A stretch of DNA of 64,000 bases from Spinellus fusiger. Lineage: Eukaryota; Mucoromycota; Mucoromycetes; Mucorales; Phycomycetaceae. The stretch is taken from NCBI GenBank assembly GCA_025094145.1, contig JALLLS010000026.1:361571-425570 (forward strand), given 5' to 3'. Positions 22,784-33,115 of the stretch are shown here, piece after piece. The translations under genes and the position numbers were made by a program. How positions within the stretch are numbered: position 1 is the stretch's first letter; each line of letters begins with the position of its first letter. Below the pieces are notes generated by a model. It was not told the DNA's origin and made no database searches. It worked only from the letters and a program-made list of their open reading frames with translations.

Positions 22784-24147
22784 TTATGCAGTAGCAATAG
22801 CAGTGGCATGGACCTCATGCTCCTTGTTTTGCTCGTGCTCGTGCTCAAATTCATGGACAGAGTCATGGATGGGCTCCTCCACTGCTGGCACTGGGCTGGT
22901 GCTTTCCTCGGTTGTAGCCACTTCTCCCTCTGCAATGATGGGTACAGCAGACTCTTCTTTTGCAGTATCAACAGACTTCTTCTTTTCCTTCTTGGCAGGA
23001 ATCTTGGCTAAGAATCCAGTAAGGCGGCCAAGTGGAGAAGAGGGACGCACAATCTCCTTTTTTTCATCAGGTACTACGAGATCCTTCACTGCCTCAACAA
23101 CAGCAGTAGCAGCAGCCTGTGCATCTTCTTTATGCAATCCTAAGTCAACATATGCTTGTGTTACTATTTCTCTCCTTTGTAGAAGCATCTCTAGACTTCT
23201 TCTCTTCTTCTGCTTACCTTCAGCACCCTCTTCAGTCTGTTCCACTTCTCTAGCGTCTTCCTTCTCTTCCTTTGTCTCCTTCTTCTTGCCAAAGAACTTG
23301 CTGATAAAGGATTGACGCTTAGCAAACTGTTCTACTTCCAGTGCGGGAGTTTCTGTTTGTTCAGTTGTTTCTGCATGAGCTGCGGCATCTTCTGATCCAC
23401 TCTTTTCTGCATCTGTGGTAAGCACAGTAGCATCCACTGCAGCTGAAGTACCCTCTACTGCAGAGACGGTGATATCATCCACAGCTCTTTCTGTCTCTGT
23501 CTCTGTCTCTGTCTCTGTGGTTTGGTTGAGCTCAACAGCAGGCACTTCGTTGGAAGTCTGGGATACTACTGGGATATCTTCCAATTTGGCTGCACTCTAC
23601 AACAGAAAAAAAAAAGTTCAGTATCTCTTTCTCTTGGCAAAATAAAATAAGGGGATGAATTTACCTTTGATCTAGCAAAGAAGTTTCCAAACACAGACTT
23701 TTTCTTATCAGCAGCCTTCTCTTCTACATCAGCAACAACAGCAGCAACAGCAGTGGCAAGTGATTCTTCCTTGGGCAAAGACTCCTCCTTGGCTACTGCG
23801 ACAACCTCTTCCTTCTTTGCCTTGGCAAATGGGTTGAAGATAGTTCTGCGTCGAATAGCCTTGGCAGTCACAGCAAGCTCATCTTTTACAGCCTCGGTGG
23901 CAGATTCAAGAGCAGTGGCAGCTTGGGTGGCCGCTTCAGTGGCAGTATGAGTGGCAGCATCGACAGCGGCTTCGACAGCAGAAGCAACCTCAGTGGCAGC
24001 GTGGGTGGCAGTCTCGGTGGCAGACTTAGTAGTAGCTTCAATTGTCTCAGTTGCACTGTTCACAATAGGAACTTCTGTAGACTCCTTTGTGTGATCCACT
24101 ACTGGGTGAGATTCGAGCTGTTGGGGGGATACTTCGGTGGTAGACAT
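22784..24147 (-). CDS. LEA-like Ala/Glu/Thr-rich repeat protein with repeated basic-aromatic motifs
   Basis: Two exons, 23665-24147 and 22784-23596, phase 0, 431 aa; start MSTTEVSPQQ. Residues about 30-90 are an 11-residue-like A-T-E-A-A repeat (TATHAATEVASAVEAAVDAA) typical of LEA-like amphipathic helices; two long acidic Thr/Val/Glu linkers follow. Four short basic-aromatic stretches recur: RRRTIFNPFAKAKKEE (about 97-112), KKKSVFGNFFARSK (about 147-160), KRQSFISKFFGKKK (about 251-264) and PLGRLTGFLAKIPAKKEKKK (about 347-366). No enzyme motif, signal peptide or membrane helix. Family not recognised; LEA-like helices often protect membranes or proteins in dehydration, and the F-x-x-F plus Lys clusters look like repeated membrane- or protein-docking motifs. 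Function is inference. Confidence 0.7.
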
Positions 24148-25229
24148 AATAAAAGTGTAAAGACAATTACAAGGCAAAGAAAGAACACAGTGTCTTTTAT
24201 AGCTGAGATGTTATTCAAAAAAGGGAAAAAAAATAAATCGATTATAGAGACAGACAGACAGACAGACAGAAATCAGGGCTGTTCAGCACGAGTACTTTCT
24301 AATACAGTCAAAAGTGGGTGAGTGCGTGCGTGAAGGGGTCATTTGTCACACTCGTAATCTTAGCATTATCACAACCTACACACCTATTTATTTCTGAATC
24401 CCTCTACCTCTTATGCTTCTATGCATTTTATTTATAAACGTGTGGTGAATTACCTACTATGGAGTCATTTTATGTGGTAAGTGCCATATGAGACACCAGA
24501 TTGAGATTGGTATTCTGCCACAATGGTGTTGAAGAGGCACTTGATATGCTGCAGATAAGGTAGTTATGTAAGTCTATTATTATCTTTCAGTTGACTTGTA
24601 TCCCTGCAAGCTACAATCTTTTGTCTAATGACAAAATAGTATCTGCTACTACTTTGTATATCCCATGTCACTACAAGAAAAGAAGAGCCAGAGACTCCAT
24701 CCTTCTTCATAATGCATACCATTGCATTATTAAATGGCTTGTCTGTTTCGATTGATCTATGGAGACTCAACAAGGCGCTATCATAGTAGCACACGCTCTA
24801 TCATAGATGCATCTGTCAATTTCCGCTTCTGGGACGATAAAGGTAACACTAGACCGTGAAAAATAGAGTCTCATCATGCCCCGGCCATGTCTGAACTCTA
24901 TCTCTTTTTAATAAAGCGCTCTTTGATGATAAATACCCGAAAATAAACGAGCTACTTTGGTACACTTCTTTGCTAAAACATGCATACCTACATTAAAGAA
25001 GATCCTAAAGTCACTCGGTATTATTCAGTAAAGGTCCAAAGATCAAAGCACAAAAAGCACAAAAAAGCATAAACACAAAGCACAAAACACAAAACACGTG
25101 TAGATCAGGTCGGATTATGTGTAGAGTTCAATTATTTAGTTTTACTGCAACCCAGACTCATAGCCTAACTGAATTATTATCTCTCTTTTTGTTTTTGTTT
25201 TTATATAAAGGGTGCAAAGATAGACAGGT

Positions 25230-25400
25230 GTTATGGTGATTATTGTAACTATGGTGATAACCGTAACTATGGTGATAGCTTTAACCAAGGTGGTGACTAT
25301 AACTAGCATTAGAATCAGAGATCTGCCAAGCCATAAATACAATAAGAGAGAGAAAGAGAGAGAAAGAAAAAGAGAAAGAGAAAGAGAAAGAGAAATATAC
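25230..25400. repeat. GGTGATA/GTAACTAT tandem repeats and GA-rich tract
   Basis: About four degenerate copies of a GGTGATAACCGTAACTAT-like unit (25230-25305) followed by a GAGAGAAA/GAGAAA tract (25345-25395). Simple tandem sequence in non-coding DNA. Confidence 0.75.
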
Positions 25401-26269
25401 ACCAATTGTAGTAGTGGTAGAAATAATAAAATAAAAACCAGTTTCTCTGTCAATAGCAGATCAGAAATAAAATGAATAATAATAACTGATGTATAATTCT
25501 TTCTGTTAAATACTAAAACTCTCTTTTCACTATTGATTTTTTATGTACGCCAGTGACATTCATCGGCCTTTGATAGTAATATCCTCTCCTTTCGTTGTTA
25601 TGGTTTAGCTTCTATCTGTTGTTAAGGTTACCCACGTGATAAAATGACCGACACCAGGAATAGGTGAGACAAACTGCCTGTAGCTATAGGAACTGCCCAC
25701 CCAAAAAGAGAGATGTGGTGTTGTATTAACTAAATCATCTCCATCAATAAGAAACAGGCATAAAATCTTAAACCAATAGAAAAAGTCCTATATTAAAGTA
25801 TATTGCTTTAGGGGTATCTGTATGTGCTACATTGACGTATTTTTTTTGTTCTCCATCAGATGATCCTCATATCACATTATGCGAGGCTTCTTTACCATCT
25901 GATGCAATTCATGGCACTCCAAATCCATCTATTTATGGTACAAACAGAGATATAGAAAACTCCTCTTTTTATTTTATTTTCTGTGATAGGACAAGGGTCA
26001 TGGAGCGAATCAGGGTCTATTGGGTATGTCATCCATGAGATACTAATAGAGAGACTGGGATGGTAGACTACAGGCTAGTATAGACAAAGGATGAGTAAGC
26101 AATGAGGGGCGTGTTGACTCATTCGATCCAGCAGATCCAGAGTCCTAAGGATAGACGGTAGTAGAATAGAATGGAATAGAATACGCCTCTGCATACACCC
26201 ACAGACATAAATATATAAATATATAAATATTTGTATTTATGTATGTTTGTATGTAGATATACTCACACA

Positions 26270-26342
26270 AATACAACAAACAGAACAAACAGAATAAACA
26301 GAATAAACAGAATAAACAGAACAAACAGAATAAACAGAGAGG
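26270..26342. repeat. ACAGAATAAA/ACAGAACAA minisatellite
   Basis: About seven tandem copies of a 10 bp unit alternating ACAGAATAAA and ACAGAACAAA. It opens ORFs of Asn-Arg-Ile type on both strands, which are artefacts. Confidence 0.85.
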
Positions 26343-27419
26343 AGAGAAGGCAAACAACTCTTCCGTTGCATGGGCACAGATCAATGCGGGGTAAGAACAG
26401 AGTCGTACGAGGCACAAAGCTCAGACAAGCTGGCTTTATTAAGGCACCTGGGATGTAATCAGTATTATTTTTCTGTATTTCTCCTATCACAAAATTGAAT
26501 ATACTATCTTTGTGTTAGAGCGCGCTTTTCTTATCGACAAATTCATTCCTTTTCTTTGTATGTCCATGGATTCATTCACTTATTTATTTCAGCTGTACCC
26601 TTTCGATACTTTAATTTGGAATTTTATATTTCTTTTGGTGTAATTCTCTTACTTTAAACTCTTGTAACCAAAACAGTAAAGTTGTTTGGGGAAAACCTAA
26701 AATAAACAGGTATAGATAATAGGTCCATTTAGACTGTTTGTATTTCAAGACCTATAGAAGGGGTCTCCTTCTATCAATACACCTTGCTGTTGTATCGGAA
26801 GCATCCGATAGAGAGTCCGATCAATTTTGGAGCAAATGGTAATGATATGCATAGAGAAGAGCGTACAATTTATTGTTCGTGTGAGGGGAATTGCACTGGG
26901 AAATACACATTGGCTAATTGAGAGTAGCACTATCCTGAGCTTAGAATTGTCTGCTTTCTGTTATATGAAATAAAGATGTAGATCTATAAAGACACCAGTT
27001 CCTCTCTCCAATTTCCAAGATGTAGTATAGAGCAGTAAGAATATAGGGAGATGAACACTTTGGATTAGAAACTATTGTGCTATTCTTCATGTAACCCCCT
27101 TCAATACCTTACTGTCCTTGTCATACTCATGAGACCACTCAGAACGAATTGGTCAGAGTGTGTGATGGACCAGTCACCTTTGAACAGCCGCATCAAGGCG
27201 TTTACATGAGTTACCCCACACTTTCTGTGTTTGTTTGCTTGTTCTCTTGTTTTGTTCTTATTTATTTGATAAAAAAAGGCGACTCGTAGCAGGAGACTGG
27301 TTTCTACCTCAATACTATATAAATACTCTCTTCTGGAATCATTTGAATAAAGTGTAAAGAGAGAGAAAAAAAGAAAAAGAGAAAAAAAAAAAGAGAAAAA
27401 GAGACATTTTTTCATCAGC

Positions 27420-27450
<31 letters not shown>

Positions 27451-27662
27451 CAAAACAAAAAACAAATACAAAAAACAAATACAAACATTGGCAAATAGTA
27501 ATATTAATAATAACAGTAATAACAACAGTAATAATAACAGTAATAATAATAGTAATAGTAATAGTAATAGTAATAGTAATAGTAATAGTAATAGTAACAG
27601 TAACAGCAATAGTAATAGTAATAGTAATAGTAATAATAATAGTAATATTAATAGTAATAATA
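27420..27662. repeat. CAAAA and AATAGT microsatellites in the CSL 5' leader
   Basis: CAAAA repeats (about 27425-27460), then about 30 degenerate AGTAAT/AATAGT units (27495-27660) running right up to the CSL start codon at 27663. They probably lie in the 5' UTR or core promoter and would be expected to vary in length between strains. The poly-Asn/Ser frame through them has no ATG. Confidence 0.85.
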
Positions 27663-30600
27663 ATGCCTGCCATGGACAGCCCTACCCCTTCTACTTCTTC
27701 AACAATGAATAGTAGCAGCCGCAAGCGTAAACAACAGATTCAATATCCTCTTAATACTTTTGTCCATCTTCCTTACTCGGAACAGTGGTCCAATGCATAC
27801 ACACCCTCACCTACAGTAGGCTATCCAACCAATGATACGAATGAAGTACTCTCCTGGACAAGTAGTTCCTTCCCTCCTCTGCCCAACTGCTCTTCAGGTT
27901 ATACTCTGCCCACCAACGACCACCATGATATTACTATGGACAGCCTTACTCTCCATGATAACTTCATAGACAGCAAACCTCTCCAACAATTCTCATGCAT
28001 TGGTGCCAGTGACAGTGGCTCTATTCAGCAGGCCTCCTCCTCAGTAACAGAGACTATGAGTGATTTCATTGATCCAATGAGTGATTTTTCGAAACCAACA
28101 CCCGAGAATTCATGCTACAGTGCGACATCACAAGACACTAACATTATCCACACTGCCACACAGCCATGTGTACCCTATGAATTTGTGCCAACATCTTCGT
28201 CCTCCTCTTCTTATGCATACGACCCTCTTTTCCAATTGCCACCTCAGTTCTCGGAGCACTCGGAGCTATCAGATTACTCTTACCAGGACCATGAAAGAGA
28301 ATTCAAACACACTCGCCAGTCTAGTCTACAACTCTATGATTTTGATACTGCCCACCAGCACCAACAGCAAGTACAGCAACAACAGCAAATACAACAGCAC
28401 CAGCACCAGCAAGTACAGCAACAACAGCACCAGCACCAGCACCAGCAAGTACAGCAACAACAGCACCAGCACCAGCACCAGCAATTGATTCATTCATGGG
28501 TTGGTGCTACTTACACAACCCAAAATTCTCCACTCCACTCTCCTACTGCACTCTCCACATTTTCTCCCGTTATACCTGCCTTGTTTTCTCCAAGTTTCTT
28601 GGATTCACTGCAGGAAGACAGTTCGCATCGACAGCTTATCGATCCTATGACTCAGATCGACAATAACCGACTCTCCCATCCACCACTAATGCATGGACAA
28701 CAGGCCTATACGTGGCCTACAGATCTCCCAACAGACTACCCACAAGAAGTGTATTCTAATAATTACCCTCAGACTATGGATTATGCACAGGTAATAAGAA
28801 TAAGAACAGTAGTAGTAGTAGTAAAAAGGCCAATGTTGGTAGTAGTACTGCCTATTATCCTAGTCACTCCACTCACCCTTTCTATGCTAATCAACATCCT
28901 CTTCCTTCTCCATCGGCCTTATTCTAGTCTGCACGATCTCCTCCTGCTTCGCCTACACCCCAGTCTTCCAACTCATCCGATGCGTCTCCTCCTATGACAC
29001 CCATGTACGGACGTCTTTCTTCTCTGTCTATCCGATCTACACCTCCTTTCTTTCAAAGTCATTATTATTCTTCCAATCCTCACCATGGACTCCACCCACC
29101 TTCTATTCCAGAAGCAGTAGGAGAAGAAGGTGATGAGGGTCATAATAGTCATAATAGTCACCGCTATCCTACCCACACCCGCAGTATTGATCTTCATCCT
29201 AATAGCAATCGTCCTAACAATGCCAATGCCAATGCCAATACCCGTAGCAATACCCGTAGCACTAGCCCCACTACCACCTATGAAAAAGAACAAAAACACT
29301 GTGTGGATGTTAACAGAGTCCGTCCTCAAAAGTCCCGTTCTACTCTTCCCACAGTGCCAATGACACAGCTCAAACCATGGATTCAACAATGTCTTTTGGG
29401 CCCAGACCCTGTCGAGCGTACAGTGGTTATACTTACGAGCAAAGTGGCACAAAAGAGCTATGGTACCGAAAAAAGGTAAACATACCACCACGACCCATTC
29501 ATCTAGAGCGAGAGAAGAGATATGATATCAATTAGAATGCCAATGTCACTAGAATAAGAGAGAGAATGATATTAGGAGAGAGTAGGAGAGAGTGAGGTTC
29601 TGTCACTATGATAAAGGTGGATAAATGGACTCATTCTTCTTACTCAAGATTCCTGTGTCCCCCGCCTACTGCTATTCTTGTGGGTACGACTTGGTGGACT
29701 CTTAAAAGCGACGCAACGTTAGACCATGAATCAGAAAGGACAGACAGATACCCACCTGACCCTCTACTGATAGACAAAGAACGTAGCCTGGCACCTCCTG
29801 CCCTCACTGTCTGCATCTCGGGTGAAAATACAAGTCAAACAGGCTACATTGAATGGTACACTGTATCAGGTGTTACTGTGGGCCAGACAGGGTATACAAA
29901 ACCAACACAGCAGGTGCAAGAGAGTACACATCCTAATCGGTTCAGAAGTGCAGAGTCAAGAAGTCGAAGCATTGACTGGTATCATAACCACCAACAAGAA
30001 CCCCTGGCAGCTGGCAAAAGTGTCTCCAAACACTTGTTTATCAATGATGCCGATGAGAAGCGGAAACGAGTAGAGTGTCTTGTCAAGGTGCAACTGGCCA
30101 ATGGTCTTCATTTGGGGACATTTGCTAGTAAGGGCATCAAGGTCATTAGCAAACCCTCCAAAAAAAGGCAGAGTGTGAAAAACATGGAATGTAAATATAA
30201 CAAGGACACTCCAAAAGAAAATAGGACTCATTAGACCAGCACTAATGCATTCATCGTGTATTATTACTATTACTATTGTTGTTGTTGTTGCTGTTGTTGT
30301 TGCTGTTGTTATTTGTTAGTGTGCATCCACCACGGTACGACTGTCTCTCTGTTCAATCGAATACGCTCCCAGACAGTCTCCACCAAATACTTAGGCGTAT
30401 CGAGTTCTCGCAGTTCTCCCTTTGCATTCCCCGGCCACCGTCAAAAGACACACACCACCGATGTGAGTGACGGTACTTGTTTTGTAGCCAGAACTGCCAG
30501 CTGGGATCCATTCATTGTATGGGTTGTTGATACCACGCGTAGTCCTGGGGATGGCAGAGAGATCGACACACCTGAAGACTACATTGGTCGTAATGCGTAC

Positions 30601-32194
30601 ACTCCCAGTGTAGCCTATCCGCCCCCTCCTGCTATTGCCTTGAAGAACAAAACAGGCCAGTTGGTACCTGTGCTCTACAACCAGCATATTGTGCTTCAGT
30701 GTCTTACTACTGGTCTAGTGAGTCCTGTTATGATTATTCGTAAAGTAGACAAGGCATCCACTGTTGTGGGTGGTGCACTCCAAACCGACTCTCTGTGTGT
30801 TGTTGGAGGAGACTACGGAGAAGAAGCACTAGGAGATCCTGTTTCTCAACTCCATAAGATTGCACTGCAAATTGTCCAAGATCCATCCAGCACTGTGTCT
30901 GCCCACCATGCCATGCAGAACAGACCTCCATCGAATGACCAAGATGCCCACCCACCTCCACCTCCACCTCCACCTGCATCTGCATCTGCATCTGCATTTG
31001 TACCTTCCTCTGTATCTGTATCTGCGTCCACTTCTGCCCCTTTCCCTTCCTATCCACAGCCTTCTCACTTGTCTTCTCACTCGCCTTCTCACACACAAGA
31101 GAGTAAGATGCCCAACACTCATTCACCTGTCAGCTACCTCGCTTGTCTGAATGATATGGTGGGCATGCACAAAACAATCGAACCACGCAAACCCCTCCAT
31201 TCTGTCATTGAAGGCTACTTTGGACGCGAAACAACATCATATGGTCTGGATGTCTCGGGCCAATTGAATGATGGAAAAGTAGTAAGAAAGCGATGTGTCT
31301 CCACTGATATCATGGACAGACACGGACCTATTCTCCACTCGCCTAGTAAGCTAGTGACTTCCATGTCATTGACCAACCTAAAGGAACATGAGCAGCCATA
31401 TGTCCTGGATCCAGGGCTGCGTAGAAGAGTGAACAGCCTGAATGGAGACTATGATACATTCTACAGTCGCAAACACACCTCCTCCACAGCTTCACAGCTT
31501 CTTAACCGTGGAAGATCAGGGTCCACACACTCGTTGGAGGGTAAACGCAAGCCCAGTATGAGTGCCAGTAGCAGCAGCAGTTCCACCAGTACACATGGTC
31601 GTCGTATGTCGGCTGCAAGTATCAACACCACCCACCAACTGGGTTCATACTGGTGTGAGGATGTTTCTGATGCTGCTGTATGGACCATTGTAGGCACAGG
31701 TGAGGTGTCCTTGTAAGGACTCCCACTGCTCTCTATGCCTATTAACGTGTCTTTTTGATGCTGCCTTAGACTGTGCTGTGTATAGCTTCTGGAGTCTTCC
31801 TGATGACATGTCTCCACAGAACTCCTTACCTATGCTTGTTCCTTCCTTAACTTACTATACCAAGGAGTCTCCCCTTCTTTCTTACACAGATGCTTCTGAT
31901 CAGCATAGTATAGACTACACAGACACCAATGAGCACTGCATGGCTCTTCACGGAGAAGGATTCTCAAGAGACCTCCAAGTCTGGTTTGGAGATACAAAGG
32001 CATTCCCTACAGATTATCGTAGCCGAGAACTCTTGATGTGTCGGGTGCCTCCCCGAACTGCCTTGATGGAGAGTGCAGGTCTTGAGTCGAATGTAAACAC
32101 AACAACAGGAAAAACAATGTACTCTGTTCCTCTTCTCTTGGTCAGAAGCAATGGCACTGTTTACAAGACCAACAAAACGTACTCCTTTGCTTAA
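27663..32194 (+). CDS. CSL (CBF1/Su(H)/LAG-1) family DNA-binding transcription factor
   Basis: Five exons: 27663-28790, 28928-29475, 29649-30190, 30320-31699, 31770-32194; all phases close, giving 1,340 aa. A long low-complexity N-terminus (Ser/Pro, and Gln/His runs at 28365-28485) precedes the CSL core: LAG1 N-terminal region TVVILTSKVAQKSYGTEKR joined by splicing to FLCPPPTAILVG, which carries the DNA-contacting loop; LFINDADEKRKRVECLVKVQ; LCIHHGTTVSLFNRIRSQTV; the beta-trefoil with LVSPVMIIRKVDKASTVVGG and DPVSQLHKIALQIV; and the C-terminal TIG domain HGEGFSRDLQVWFGD...SVPLLLVRSNGTVYKT. CSL proteins bind GTGGGAA-type sites and are Notch effectors in animals; fungal ones (Cbf11/Cbf12 of fission yeast) act in adhesion, cell cycle and lipid genes without Notch. 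The long N-terminus and inserts in the trefoil resemble the large fungal class. Stop TAA at 32192. Confidence 0.93.
28365..28485 (+). repeat. CAG/CAC coding repeat (Gln/His) in CSL N-terminus
   Basis: Tandem CAGCACCAGCAAGTACAGCAA-like units encode QHQQVQQQQHQH repeats, a region of the disordered N-terminus, likely length-variable. Confidence 0.85.
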
Positions 32195-33115
32195 ATCCTC
32201 ACTGTATTTTTTCCTGTATGCTTTCATTTCTTTTTCATTATTGCTTTTCATTATTGCTTTTCTTTATTATTATTTTTAACTATAACCTTTTTACTTTTGT
32301 TTTCTATGGTGAGGGTTCTTTCTTTCCTTTTGTTAATGTTTACCCTTTATTTTGTTATTGATTTTCTGTTGATTTCTTTCTTTTTCTTTTTGTTTTGATT
32401 ATTTTTTCTTTCTACATTCCTTTTTCTCCATGCACTTTTATTGATAGCCTATTCTATAGCCTATTGTCTATTGTATACTTTCTAGTCTCCGTGGCAAGAT
32501 GTCTATGCACAACACTTCTTCCTGCTGTGTAGATAAGCACCAAATAAACATTCTCTTTATTATTCTACTTTTGAATCTACTTTGGGTCATGACAAGTGTT
32601 TATTGAGACTTGGTAGCAATGGATATAGCTCTCATTTATTATTATTCTATTCATATACTAGCGTATTCTTTCTCTTTGTTTATTTTTGTTTTTTGTTTTT
32701 TGTTTTTTGTTTTTTGTTTTGTTCTTCTAATGATGGTTATTCTTTGTTTTTGTCATTTTATATTTTTATAATGTTGTGATTTTTTGTTTGCTTGTGGAAT
32801 ACAATGTCTATACAAGAAAGAGAAAGAGAAGAAAAAGAAACAATGGATCAATGGATCAAATAAAATACCTATGTAGACTACATAACCAAGAAATAGAAAG
32901 ACAATGAAATAAAAATAAGAAATACAAAGAGAAATGTCATCGGTGGTGAAAGAGGACAAAGAGGACAAAGGGAGGAAGGACAATGAGGAAATGAGTGAAG
33001 AGAAGAATGAACGTATGTAGGTAGGGAGTGTCATTAATGTGTATGTATAGATTCCTTCTCATTAAAGAAAGAAAAAAGAAGAAAAGAAAAAAAAAGAAAG
33101 AAACAGAGAACTCCC
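32195..33115. other. Convergent 3' spacer, CSL to REC-PDE
   Basis: 920 bp between the CSL stop (+) and the phosphodiesterase stop (-). T-rich on + after 32195, with TTTTTTG repeats at 32685-32725, then A/G-rich toward 33110; these fit 3' UTRs of both genes. No motif-bearing ORF. Confidence 0.65.

Larger units (their letters stand above)
24148..27662. other. 3.5 kb repeat-rich intergenic region
   Basis: Between two divergently read genes (LEA-like on minus, CSL on plus), so it carries both promoters. Contains CAGA repeats (about 24250-24270), a GTAACTATGGTGATA tandem region (25230-25305), GA-rich tract (25345-25395), a 10-12 bp CAGAATAAA minisatellite (26275-26340), and a CAAAA plus AGTAAT tract directly 5' of the CSL start (27420-27660). 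No domain-bearing ORF was found in either strand. Confidence 0.6.

Noticed and set aside
26231..26490. Asn-Arg-Ile repeat ORF and its antisense Leu/Phe ORF
   Set aside because: Produced by the 10 bp minisatellite in both strands.
27488..27712. Poly-Asn/Ser open frame overlapping the CSL start
   Set aside because: It begins with TTG, not ATG, and is made of the microsatellite; an upstream ORF is not supported.
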